DNA of 19,019 nt from NCBI GenBank assembly GCA_028565635.1, contig JAOXYB010016709.1, positions 1 to 19,019 of the forward strand, in the 5' to 3' direction. Source of the DNA: Phoronis ovalis. Its lineage: Eukaryota; Phoronida; Phoronidae. The translations under genes were made by a program, and so were the position numbers. Numbering within the stretch: the first letter of the stretch is position 1; every line of letters begins with the position of its first letter. The notes beneath the pieces were generated by a model, which saw only the letters and a program-made list of their open reading frames with translations, did not search any database and was not told the origin of the DNA. This document shows, in pieces, positions 1-9,105 of this stretch.

Positions 1-720
1 ATTCAGTTGAATGTTGTAATAACATTGCCCCTGCTGCAACATGCAGCCTTTTTGTTGGACATTGCTTGTTGCATAAAGACGGAAAAAATACAGAAGATAA
101 AGGATCACTGTACAGTGCTTATCGCCTACCATTCTGCCTGTGTTTTGAAAAGATGCAGTCATGCACTTGGTTCATATATCAGGGACTATGCTCTTATCTG
201 AGTAAACATGTGCTGTTTCCCTCAGTTACATCCTGTTTGATTTGGTAAAGAAGCCAACAAGCCGGACTCGACTTGTTATTTACATATTACATGTTATACT
301 TCAACATGTTACACAATACTAGCAGGGTGCATCAAGTGCCGACAAATGTATGCTGTCCAATAGACAAGACTTCAGTTATGCCCTTTTAATTATTTTGTAA
401 ATTTATTCTGCACAACAGTTGTGATAAGTAAAGATTAATGATATTTGGAGTGGAATTGAATGTTGTGGTTATCATCACAGTATCTACAGTTTGTGTTGCC
501 TGAATTTGTTCCCTCTCCCACATACAAAACTCACTATATATGCCCCTTCACATACACATTAGTATTTAAATACATTTGCTGATAACATCAACTTATCAAC
601 TTTTATATCTCTGTATATACAACTTGTCATGAGGTGCATATCCAGTCTTCTTGAAAGTGTGAACAATGATACCAACAGTGCCAATCTGTGTTTACTGCAC
701 TTAAAACTTATGTGTGTTTA
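1..720. other. Upstream tankyrase intron, no exon seen
   Basis: This AT-rich stretch precedes the first recognisable tankyrase exon. I looked in all frames for the ankyrin repeats and SAM domain that precede the catalytic domain in tankyrases and found nothing convincing. The short open frames at 7-201 and 66-248 are Cys/His-rich, overlap each other in different frames and resemble no family I know. The stretch is most simply intronic. Confidence 0.5.
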
Positions 721-789
721 TTTCAGGTTCAGGCCCTCAGTGTTTTACCTATTGTTAGTTTATCTACCCAAGGCACAATTCTTATTGAT
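721..789 (+). repeat. Upstream copy of duplicated 3' splice site plus exon start
   Basis: This is the first of two tandem copies of a ~68-bp segment; the second is at 800-867, offset by 78-79 bp. Both begin with TTTCAG and end in the block ACCCAAGGCACAATTCTTATTGAT, of which the last 18 bases GGCACAATTCTTATTGAT are identical. In the frame of the downstream exon this copy encodes [18 protein letters not shown], against [18 protein letters not shown] in copy two. The frame stays open through both copies. Use of the acceptor ending at 726 would therefore add 26 residues before the tankyrase sequence, if the intron phase allowed it. Copy one has an extra C (GGCCC against GGCC), so the two acceptors start in different phases and only one can suit a given upstream exon. 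I infer that copy one is the derived copy, because copy two leads into the conserved exon. Confidence 0.75.
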
Positions 790-805
790 TGTATATTCCT
801 TTCAG

Positions 806-978
806 TTTCAGGCCTCAGTGTTCCACCTAGTGTTGGGGTACCTACCCAAGGCACAATTCTTATTGATCTTCTACCAAGTGACTCCGAGTACATGTCTGTT
901 GAAGAACAAATGCAGTCTACTATTCGAGAACACAAAGATAGCGCTGGGGGAACATTTAATAAGTACAACATCATGAAG
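806..978 (+). CDS. TNKS: Tankyrase exon: linker and N-terminal edge of the PARP catalytic domain
   Basis: The frame gives [20 protein letters not shown] followed by [20 protein letters not shown] and YNIMK. This is the stretch between the SAM domain and the ADP-ribosyltransferase domain of tankyrases, where the family usually reads [20 protein letters not shown] and AGGIFNRYN. Tankyrases transfer poly-ADP-ribose to partner proteins such as Axin and telomere factors. The acceptor is the TTTCAG at 800-805, or a second AG six bases later. The donor is placed at AAG|GTGATC (979), a weak match to GTRAGT. Reading through it gives VIE and a stop at 988-990. The conserved RDGGNAGG segment is shortened to KDSAGG, two residues fewer than vertebrate proteins. 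The exon lacks the catalytic His, which should lie in the next exon, and that exon is missing here. Family identity is near certain; functionality is doubtful. Confidence 0.88.
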
Positions 979-1666
979 GTGATCGAGTGAAGACATTCTC
1001 TGTACTTCATAGATAGCTGTAACGCAGCATGTTTTATTCAATTTACGAAAAGTTCTGATTTTTATTTGGTTTGTCGTTCGACTAGTGTGTAAATGCATTA
1101 TGTTTAGTATGACATATTGAGTATTGAGGTGCATGAGTTTGACAGCGTTGCTTAGTTAAGTCTGTAATGTTATATTCATTCTTAAGAGTAGAAATTGTTT
1201 TTGTGAGCAGTTAATTATTAAGTTTAAATAATGAACAGTGGAAATATCACAGGAGTAATGCTTCCAGTTTGAATAATTATAGTTCAGTTCTCTTCACGTT
1301 CTACGATGTGTAACCAGTATGCAAAAAATACTCAGAAGCGAGTGCTAAACTTTACTATAAAAAGCCGGTATCTCATGGTGGGAATAAGCTGTTTTAATAA
1401 TGCGACAGAGTCAATATTTTCACACGGAAGATAATTTGAAAATATATGAGACTATTAAGGATCATTAAGCCGGCTTGTCATGTTTATTGAATAAATTGGA
1501 TAGAACAGAGCATAACATTTAATAATATTTAGAATATTTAATTAATTACTTTTTCAAAATTATATCATTTAATTTAATGATAAGGAATCTTAAATGTAAG
1601 AAATATCAAATTATCTTAAAGATAACATAAATTTTGTGCATTTAATGTGCAGTTTTGTTACATAAC

Positions 1667-1711
1667 GATGATGATGATGATGATGAATATGATTAAGATG
1701 ACGATGATGAT
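1667..1711. repeat. GAT/ATC trinucleotide microsatellite
   Basis: Six GAT units plus GA run from 1667 to 1686. After a short interruption there is a second run, GATGACGATGATGAT, at 1697-1711. It lies in tankyrase intron sequence and is an ordinary simple repeat. Confidence 0.9.
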
Positions 1712-1913
1712 AAAAGGATTTTCTTGCTCATACCATACAGTTGGGAATATGTTTTGTAATCGTGAGTGATAACTAACGCAAAACACTTAACAATTCTCCA
1801 GAACAGTGCTACATGTAATTATAACCAAGACGGGTGCTAAGTCAGAGCTAAAAAGCAGTAATCACCCTCCTTAAAGTAGGCATTATTTATCATTTATTTA
1901 TTTTGTGTTTCAG

Positions 1914-1957
1914 ACCAGTGAGCTTTCGAACCAATGAGCCTTCAGACCAGAGAACCC
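1914..1957. repeat. 16-bp minisatellite, block A
   Basis: Three adjoining units of exactly 16 bp: ACCAGTGAGCTTTCGA, ACCAATGAGCCTTCAG and a truncated ACCAGAGAACCC. The same unit recurs at 2125-2172. The two blocks bracket about 170 bp of very AT-rich DNA. I do not recognise the repeat family. Confidence 0.8.
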
Positions 1958-2124
1958 AAATTGCGTTAAAAACTACAAAAAAAGTGACTAAGTTTTTAGG
2001 TCCGTTAAAAAGTTATATAACTTCATTATTATACTATTATACTTATTATTTTTTACAAAATTGAATATTTTAATACTTAATACATTATTTAAATCTAATT
2101 ATAATAAGAAAATAGTAGTATCGG

Positions 2125-2172
2125 ACCAGCGAGCTGTCGTACCAGAGAACTGTCGGACCAGAAAGCCTTCGG
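2125..2172. repeat. 16-bp minisatellite, block B
   Basis: Three 16-bp units: ACCAGCGAGCTGTCGT, ACCAGAGAACTGTCGG and ACCAGAAAGCCTTCGG, followed by a degraded AGAACTGGGCAG. The consensus ACCAGNGAGCYKTCGG is shared with block A and is much GC-richer than its surroundings. It ends about 90 bp before the last tankyrase exon. Because the period is not a multiple of three it cannot encode a protein repeat. Confidence 0.82.
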
Positions 2173-2276
2173 AGAACTGGGCAGTCCCCACACAGACTGG
2201 AGATACAAAATTGAATTGTGAAATTATCACCACTAAGATATTACTTGCACAATAAACTCTGATTCTGTGATTTTAG

Positions 2277-2392
2277 GTCACCACTCTGTCATTGGACTGT
2301 CCCAGCGTTGGCGGCTAACCTTCCCAGAGTATGTAGTTTATCGTGGTGAGCAGGCTTTCCCCGAGTATCTCTCATCACATATCAGATTGTGA
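2277..2392 (+). CDS. TNKS: Tankyrase last exon: C-terminus of catalytic domain
   Basis: After the acceptor TTTTAG (2271-2276), a phase-1 start completes a Gly codon and gives HHSVIG, seven unusual residues (LSQRWRL), [20 protein letters not shown], then HIRL and TGA. Tankyrases end this domain with GHHSVIG, RPSVNGL, a short linker, EYVIYRGEQAYPEYL and ITYQI. The Glu of PEYVVY corresponds to the catalytic Glu of the H-Y-E triad and is kept. The unusual heptad is explained by reading the same DNA one frame over between about 2298 and 2315, where it says RPSVGG. One extra base near 2298 and one missing base near 2315 cancel out. The C-terminal SSHIRL also departs from ITYQI. Either this copy is decaying or the assembly carries paired indel errors. 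Identity is clear; function is uncertain. Confidence 0.88.
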
Positions 2393-2428
2393 CACCAGAG
2401 CCTGATACAAAGAAAGTCAGCTTGAAAG

Positions 2429-2434
2429 AATAAA
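2429..2434 (+). terminator. Candidate poly(A) signal for tankyrase
   Basis: A canonical AATAAA lies 37 bases after the tankyrase stop codon and is the first such hexamer downstream. A signal this close would give a very short 3' UTR. In AT-rich DNA the hexamer also occurs by chance, so support is moderate at best. Confidence 0.4.
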
Positions 2435-4150
2435 TTGAAGGCTTATCCAGAAGATGCCATAGTGAATTAAATGATTTGCTATTTCTGCACTACCAGTGAT
2501 ATTAGATTTAAAATTTTAATTCACTTTAGAGCTGGGACAATTAAGTGTATGTACTATAACAAGTAAAAGTGTCAAGTGAAGCTTTTTCACACCAAGGCTG
2601 TTTATAGAATTTAGGCTTGAAAAACTAAAAAGAAAAACTTCTGGTTGATTTGTATGGCCATTTATAACTTTGGCTGCAAAAGAGTGCATATAACTCTAAA
2701 GAGCAAATTGTCAAACTGGAAATTAAAAAATATTCTCTGTCAGAAATTCCTGGAGGTACGTGTTATATCTAGCTAACTGTATGTCTTGTTATCATTAAAA
2801 GTTTGTAGTTCATAGTCCGTAGATGACAGAGTGTCTTACAAACAGTATGTACAGTTAGTTGATTTTTGAACTTTTAAACTGGATTTGTACTGCTCATTTT
2901 GCCAACATGTATAAAGTAAGCATTTGGCTTGGGTATTATCATTTGTCAAACAGCACACGAGATACTTTGAATCCATGTAGGGCGGTTTGTATGCCACATA
3001 TATCCTATTTACCTGTTTGCTGAAGACTTAGGAGAAAGCCATTGTTAACTTAAAATTGTATTGCATCTAAAACTATATTATACATTAGATATGTTATGTT
3101 ATTTGTGGACAGATAAGATAGTATGTCCTGCAAATTGTTCGAGGTTGCTAGAAGGATAGAAGAAAATGTTCTTATATAATAAAAGAAATTTAACCAAAAG
3201 CGACGTTTTGATTGAACGGACATTGTCATTTTAGATCTATGGACCCTATATATCAAAAATGTGTTAATATTCTCATTTCAAAATACTCCTTTAAAATTGT
3301 CAACAATATATATAGTTAATTATGTTAAAACATGCAGTTGTATATGCTTTTGGAATCCATAGTTTATTCTTGTACTTTGAAACATCCATTTTTTAACAAA
3401 GAAACAGTTTGCAATCACATTGACATTGTGCATGTTTTAGAGTAACTAGGCTGTCTTGCAGGTCCAAGGATGAACTTGGTCAATTTTCTGTAATTGTTCC
3501 GATAAATTAATTGTGAGCATTTCCTTTTTGCTATAGACATGCATATATATATACTTATATATTTGTTTTATGTATTTTGTATTTACAGCATTTGTATTTT
3601 TACAATTTTGTGTTAACTGTTTTTCTGTTAAAGTATGATTTGTGTGTAGTACATCAGTAGTAGCAGTCCAGGAAGTAGCGTCTTTCTGAAATTATTGGAA
3701 TTTCGCCAGAAGTGTGGAAGTTGAGTGTAAATATAGCTTTATTTTGTTTATTGTGTTTGTAATGTATATTGTACTCTTTGTATCCAATACAAATTTGTTC
3801 AAGATAATATAGGTGTTCTTAAAGTCCATTTCAATTTCATGGTTCATAATTTTGTAGCAGTGAGTTTTTTTTTCTACATTTTTTTGTGACAAATTTGACA
3901 AATTGGAGAGCTCTGCTTGCATGGTAAAACACGAAAACAAGTAAACAATCCCATGTTCAGGAAGCACAATTTTATAACCAGTATCAGCAAGGAGATCAAG
4001 CATTACCCTTTTTCTAAATTATGAAATTCGATTATTCCATTTCTTTGAGTTTGGTGGTCAAATTTTATGTCACAATGTACTGATAAAAGATTTGTCATTG
4101 TATTACTTCATCGCCACCTTGTGGTCAATAAAAGACTTATTTGAGCCAGA
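2435..4150. other. Intergenic region, no gene seen
   Basis: This AT-rich DNA lies between the tankyrase stop and the TIA-1/Rox8 promoter. The longest open frames (3050-3256 and 3692-4003 on the minus strand) are Asn/Ile/Lys/Tyr-rich, lack recognisable motifs and look like chance openings. A TATATA run sits at 3545-3560. I see no RNA gene. Confidence 0.55.
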
Positions 4151-4159
4151 AATAAAAGT

Positions 4160-4290
4160 TTCCCAGAATCCTTCAGACGCATGCGTATTTTGATAATTCG
4201 CCATTACCTAAGGAAAAATCAAATTTCGCCACAAATTCAACGTATTTTCACTTTTTGTCACTTTTCTTTTTAATTTAGTTAAACTCCAAC
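4160..4290 (+). promoter_or_regulatory. Probable TIA-1/Rox8 promoter and 5' UTR
   Basis: The 130 bp before the start codon hold TTTCCCAGAATCC (about 4159-4171), similar to the core of the ZNF143/Staf site, which contains TTCCCAGAATGC. They also hold the perfect 10-bp palindrome ACGCATGCGT (4177-4186), close to the NRF-1 consensus GCGCATGCGC. A CGCCAT with YY1-like character lies near 4199. Such motif clusters are typical of broadly expressed genes without a TATA box, which fits a housekeeping RNA-binding protein. The transcription start cannot be placed from sequence. The motif assignments are by resemblance only. Confidence 0.4.
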
Positions 4291-4319
4291 ATGGGTGATG
4301 AAAGTAGACAACGCACGCT
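4291..4319 (+). CDS. TIA1: TIA-1/TIAR/Rox8 RNA-binding protein, coding exon 1
   Basis: The first coding exon gives MGDESRQRTL, the short acidic lead of TIA-1 family proteins just before RRM1. The ATG lies in a good context (CCAACATGGG) and the exon ends at a consensus donor GTAAGT (4320-4325). The intron splits the Leu codon CT|C (phase 2) and is only 155 bp. The family binds U-rich RNA, regulates alternative splicing and translation, and forms stress granules. This start is chosen because it matches the family's N-terminus and leads directly into the RNP2 motif in exon 2. Confidence 0.9.
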
Positions 4320-4474
4320 GTAAGTATTATTACAATATTTTCTGAATTATGTTTTCTAACAATCCTATTTGTAAGCCGGTCCTTCCTTCACTCGTGGCGA
4401 CCATGATGATTTCTCGAAAAAAATAGACCAGCTGATCCTTTTTTACTTGCTTTAATATGTTGTCTTTATTTCAG

Positions 4475-4571
4475 CTATGTTGGCAATTTAGACCCTCAAA
4501 TCACAGAAGCCTTTGTTTTGCACCTTTTTCAACAGATCGGACCTTGTGAGAGTTGTAAAATTATACATGAG
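4475..4571 (+). CDS. TIA1: TIA-1/TIAR/Rox8, coding exon 2 (RRM1 first half)
   Basis: After the acceptor TTTCAG the frame reads YVGNLDPQITEAFVLHLFQQ, then IGPCESCKIIHE, residues 11-42. LYVGNL across the exon 1/2 junction is the RNP2 strand of RRM1, with the RNA-stacking aromatic at Tyr11. The following helix and second strand (SCKII) fit TIA-1, TIAR and Drosophila Rox8. The donor GTATGT (4572-4577) is consensus and the intron is phase 0. QPRTLYVGNL and IGPCKSCK are the corresponding blocks in TIAR, so identity is firm. Confidence 0.93.
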
Positions 4572-6714
4572 GTATGTGCAGTTATTGTTAACTTGTTGAT
4601 TTTGTCTAGGATTGTGGAACTTCTAAAAGTTTCCTGTTTGCGTTTCCTGTCTACGTTTACAGTTTTTTTTTCGTGGAAAATTCAGTCTACACGCGTTTTC
4701 ACTTATAAAGCATTAAATTGATATCAAGGATTTAGTAAAAACAGTTGACATAACTAAATATTAAGTTGGAACACAAAACTGTAATATGGGAAATAATGGT
4801 AAAATATATTAGCTATTTCTTGGGACAGTTCCTGTCAAAAGTTCATTAATGCTAATGTTAGATATTTGATTGCATTCATACCTAAATTTTATTTCAATTT
4901 TTCAACAAGGAACTTTGCCAAAACCTTTGGTCCAATCTATCTCGTAATATAGGTAACAGTTAGAGGAAAAGTACTTGCTGCGTTTATTGAAGGATATATT
5001 TGCTTTCATGCAAAAACTGTCCTTCCATATTTCAGAGAACACTGACGTACTATCAGATTTAAAGTGGAACGTAGTGTAGTTTTTATCGCACAAAAAATTA
5101 TAGCTATCTGAGTGGATAGATCCCTGCTTAGAATTTAGATCGTAGTTTCCTTGTGTACTGTAAAGAGCTACTAGTATCCGTCATAAACATGAAAGCTGGA
5201 AAAAGAGTGCTTTTATAAAAATGTGCCTCTTTGTAAACATCACTGTGCAGAAGTGAAAACGTGAGGAAAGTGGGAAAAGCAAAAAATAGAGTTAATGCAT
5301 ACCATGCTCTACTACCTGTTCAACAGCCTTTAGTGATATCCACAGATGAATGGGCTCCCACCAAGCCTACTTTTCCACAGTATTATCATTTGGTATTCAA
5401 CCTGTCCCCTTTTACTTCTAAACATTCCTTATCTGGTTAAAAGTCACAGTTGACATTGTGGCCACTAGATGTCCTTTATACTGGTACCATTCAATTCATA
5501 TCAGTACAAGCTTGTCTGAAAGCCCACAAATGCACTTTATGATAAGATGTGATATCAATCATTTTGTGGGAAGAACAGATGTTTCAGTAGATCCTGTAAC
5601 TCTCGTGCATAAACAATAGGTGGACATTCGTAATAATGAGTTGAAAAATTATGTGTGATCAGAAAAGTATATCTCAGACAGGTCTGTTATTTGTTAAAAA
5701 TGAGCCTTAATATAGACATTCATGCAGATACTAAAAATTTGCCTTTTATACTGATTTAACATTACAGATTTTTCCTACCTGGCATGTCAAGAAAAATTCC
5801 TGTATGCCGTTTTCTTGCTAAATATGTACCCTGTGTATATTATATGGTCGTGCATGTATACTTACACAGATATTTTTTTAGATCACGCTGCCCGTTCTAG
5901 GATAAACCTGTTGGCTTCCTCGTGTCTCTGGAGACCTTCATATCATACTTAAGATAATTGATTAAAATAAAAGCTTTCATTCAAAGCATAACACCATTTG
6001 CTGGTTCTTTCTAAAACTGTATAAAGTATCCATATTATAAACCTAAGCACTGAAGAGCAGATAAATAAATGTGCAGAAGCTGTCTTACTACTTAAAGTAA
6101 CAAACAGCCCACCATTCAGGTAATCTTTGTGCAGTTTGCAGGGCCCGACTGGTCAGTTTTGTCCAATCAATCCCCTGCACTAACTGATGTTGCCATTTTC
6201 TTACTATTACCTGTCCCTGGAAAGTTATAAACTGCAGTACAACACGATTAGATATAATTGTGAGTGTCAGTACAACTGCAACTATCTGTAAGCAAATGGG
6301 TTCCATTTTTTAGCATTATGAGGGAAATGCAACATATTAGTTGACTATTTCAGATGGTTATACAATTTTCTTTGACTTCCTATTCGTATGAAACTTTATT
6401 TTTTAGAGGCCACCATTACCAATGAAAATGACAAAGGGCCATTGAAAACGTCTATCGTAAGCCTTCATCCTTGGTTGTTTCTTGTGATTTTAATAATCTT
6501 TTATTGCTATGAAACAGAATTCAGGTCACCATAGCTCAGAAGATATTTGTGGAAATTCTTACACACCTACAGAACAAGAGCTTTTGGTTATTTTCATGTG
6601 ATAGTTATCCATAGGTAAACGACTGCCTAGGTTAGGCTCTGAAGGCTGAAGCTGATTAATAGTTTTTGAAATCATTGAATATTATATGATGAAGGGCTTG
6701 ATTTTCTCTTGCAG
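4572..6714 (+). other. TIA-1/Rox8 intron 2
   Basis: A 2.1-kb phase-0 intron with a GTATGT donor and a pyrimidine-rich TTTTCTCTTGCAG acceptor. No further exon was recognised. The minus-strand open frame at 6088-6306 starts with a hydrophobic signal-like segment but has no family resemblance, and I do not call it. Confidence 0.75.
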
Positions 6715-6810
6715 CCTGGAAATGATCCATATTGTTTCGTAGAGTTTACTGAACACAGTTCAGCTGCTGCTGCATTGTTAGCCATGAATAAAAGATCATG
6801 TATGGGAAAG
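6715..6810 (+). CDS. TIA1: TIA-1/TIAR/Rox8, coding exon 3 (RRM1 second half)
   Basis: Thirty-two codons, phase 0 at both ends, give [20 protein letters not shown] and [12 protein letters not shown] (residues 43-74). DPYCFVEF (46-53) is the RNP1 octamer of RRM1, with Tyr48 and Phe50 as the exposed aromatics. [11 protein letters not shown] is the second helix. PGNDPY resembles invertebrate Rox8-like proteins, while CFVEF and AAAAL resemble vertebrate TIAR, so the source is probably an invertebrate with a conservative copy. RSCM, where relatives usually have a Leu-rich segment before GKE, is slightly unusual. The donor is GTAGGT at 6811. The next exon should start with EMKVNWAT or similar and is not in the window, so RRM2, RRM3 and the Gln-rich tail lie beyond 19019. 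Confidence 0.94.
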
Positions 6811-7508
6811 GTAGGTTATCATCAATATATTGTTTGTTCCATAAAAGAAATGTCAAGATAATTTTGGGAAAAAATAAAATATGATCGAAAATACTTAAAT
6901 GGAAGTGACAACAAGATTATGCCTAATATGAATCAATGTGTTTCAAAGGTTGCTTATATTAATACCCAATTTCTGCTAAAAATTCTTAAAAAACTTTGGT
7001 AGGAATTGTTACATAGCAAGATGCAGCTTTGCTCACAAGGTGAATTTGTTGTCATAGGTTTATTTAGATAGGTTGTAATTATAGGCTTGACGTGAATTAA
7101 ACAAAATTGATGAATGTCTGTTTTTGTTTTTTGCACTTTTTAGCGTATTCTTAAGCAAACTACCTGCATAAATAAGTATGAATATGCGACATTTGAAGCA
7201 CAGCAATAGACTTCTTATATCAGTTAGTGTTGTACTGAATCTTTTTAGTGAAATTGATGTAAAACATTGGCCATGAAACACCATGATTAGTTATGAAATT
7301 TCAATAAATTTCACACGGATTTTTTTTAATCACTGCAGATTCAAAACTTGAAAGTCAGAGTCTGGGAAATGTTTTTCTCTTAATCAGCACAGCCTATGCT
7401 CTCAAACGTGCTTCCAAATCACCTATCATGGTCCCTGATATAATAACCTTTCATGTATAACAATTTTATGAATTTGGGAAATTTCATTCTTTTGTCAAAT
7501 TTTGCACT

Positions 7509-7817
7509 CTATGAAGCACTATATGCGCTCTCCACTGTAACTTCATGTGTTTCGTAGATACCAGTTGTGCCAAAAGTCAACCTAATCTGAAGCAGTTTAT
7601 TTCTCATTACACAAAACTTTTCACTGATGACACGAAGTGGAACGATACCTGAAACTATGAAAGGTTTATGATCGAGTGTAGTTGGTTCCCTTTTACCTAA
7701 GCCAGTCTCCAGACTCGATATCATTGGAAATTGGGTGTGCTTATCTGGATGTTCTGGTTTAGCACAATTTCCACCTGGGGCTGTGGGAAGAGTCCTCAGG
7801 ACATTAGAGAGGATTAG
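7509..7817 (-). other. 103-codon open frame, unrecognised, possible repeat remnant
   Basis: The minus strand is open from 7817 to the stop at 7509; the first Met is at 7724. It begins LILSNVLRTLPTAPGGNCAK, continues PEHPDKHTQFPMISSLETGL, and ends ESAYSAS. The composition is more protein-like and the DNA less AT-rich than its surroundings. I do not recognise a family. It lies antisense in an intron and abuts the left end of the MITE-like element. It could be a decayed transposon fragment or a chance opening. No splice sites support it. Confidence 0.25.
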
Positions 7818-8385
7818 CTACAAGTTTCTGGGCAGAACTTGTACATGTACCTCATGTGACATCATCTATACTGGGTCATATGTGTAAAAGTCCAGTTTTC
7901 AATAAGTAAACAGCGGTCTACAAGTTACTAATAAATGGATGATTTTTTTTCAGGAATTTACGCTTGTAAATTCCGTTATTGTGTCATAATTAGGTTGAAG
8001 TGTATAAAATAATATTCCATGAACACAACTTTTAGCAATTTCTTTGAAGTTTGTTGGAAAATTTATTGAAATACGAAAGTTTACGATATGAAAAAGTACC
8101 TTTGCCGCCTAGTGTTTTCTTGGATTTTCTCCAGCTATTTAGTCTGTACTTCAGTTGATATTTTAAAGCATACAGGTTTAGCACTCTCATTAGTTTTTAA
8201 AGAAGCAGTTCGAGAAGCTTGTTACATAGACAATTGGCGTTTTCTTGGTGCCGTAATATAATTCAATCCATAAGCTTTAATTTAAACTTGTAGCTAACCA
8301 GTTCCTGCTACAAGTTGCAATGGGTACAGGTAGCTACCCGTAACCATACAATTAATTTCAAAAAATTTGTAGCTAATCCTCTCTA
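7805..8385. mobile_element. Candidate MITE with TA target duplications
   Basis: TAGAGAGGATTAGCTACAA (7805-7823) is repeated exactly in inverted orientation at 8367-8385, and the match continues three more bases inward after one mismatch. Homology stops exactly at a TA dinucleotide on both outer sides, as expected for Tc1/mariner-superfamily insertions. On that reading the element proper is 7807-8383 (577 bp). Subterminal motifs repeat the GTAGCTA theme, including a 10-bp stem at 8285-8316. No transposase frame is present, so it would be non-autonomous. Terminal repeats starting GAGAGG are not a family I can name. Confidence 0.5.
8285..8316. repeat. Short perfect inverted repeat
   Basis: AACTTGTAGC (8285-8294) and GCTACAAGTT (8307-8316) form a 10-bp perfect stem around a 12-nt loop. 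It lies just inside the right end of the MITE-like element and reuses its GTAGCTA terminal motif. The core GCTACAAGTTGC recurs at about 11021 in GCTGCTACAAGTTGCACATG. Confidence 0.75.
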
Positions 8386-9105
8386 TTATAGTGGGAACCT
8401 CTACTTGTGCTGAATGCCAGTATAAAAATGCAGTTTGTTAAGTTATTGTAATTATCTTTATGACAGAAATATGATTTCAGAGAGAACACAGTCACATCTG
8501 TTTTCTAATGTAACTGGATGGAGCAACATCAAAAATATTTGGAGCAAAAAAAATCAAAATATAGTGCATGGAGTAACTTTAGACTAGCCAAAAATGTAAA
8601 ATAATTGATAACATAATTATATTCATTTCTTGAAGTACTAAACCGAATGGACCAATATATAAACTAAGCAAAACTAATTTAATTTTTCGTATTAAAACAC
8701 GAAACTTCTGCATAAACAGACATTTTATGTCATAAAGATCTTTTTCCGATGTACAAACTATCCAGCCAGTTAGTTATGATACTTCCTATGAGTAAGGTTA
8801 AGGTGGCAAGTATCGTTAAGATAAATTTATTCACACAATACTTTCAGTTAAATTTTAGCCTGTTAAATGAAAAAATAGACAAACTCCTTAATCTACAAAC
8901 TTGAAGCTTTTCACAAATGATTTTTACAGATATTGCTATAAAACAGTGTTTCAGAAATTATGCTTTGATCAAAGGAATGTATACATCAGGGAAAAGTCAA
9001 CATAACTGATTCAGCAAAACTTTATAAATTCGTATCTTCAGAACAAATTGAAATTCCAAACATTGCACAATCCTGCAGAATTGCTTGTTTTAATAACTTA
9101 ATCAT

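Larger units (their letters stand above)
979..2276 (+). other. Last tankyrase intron; catalytic core exons absent
   Basis: Between the exon ending YNIMK and the exon beginning GHHSVIG, a tankyrase should encode about 125 residues. These include the H of the HGSPF motif, the donor-loop and Y of the H-Y-E triad, and the zinc-binding Cys/His residues near CYICHR. I read 979-2276 in all frames and found none of these motifs. The stretch is AT-rich, with a GAT microsatellite and two blocks of a 16-bp repeat. A deletion, a pseudogene or an assembly loss are the main explanations. Confidence 0.65.

Noticed and set aside
629-976. 115-codon + frame overlapping the tankyrase exon
   Set aside because: It is a different frame over the duplicated segment. 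The frame carrying [19 protein letters not shown] and FNKYN is the real one.
4127-4132. AATAAA as a poly(A) site for an upstream gene
   Set aside because: No coding region ends nearby. It lies next to the TIA-1 promoter and AT-rich DNA gives this hexamer often.
6088-6306. Minus-strand frame beginning with a signal-peptide-like segment
   Set aside because: There are 72 codons, no recognised motif, and it sits in intron 2 antisense. The hydrophobic start is weak evidence alone.
7948-7990. Strong TTTTTTTTCAG followed by GAATTTACG as a possible TIA-1 exon 4
   Set aside because: The frame gives EFTLVNSVIVS and a stop, unlike the expected EMKVNWAT. There is no RRM linker.
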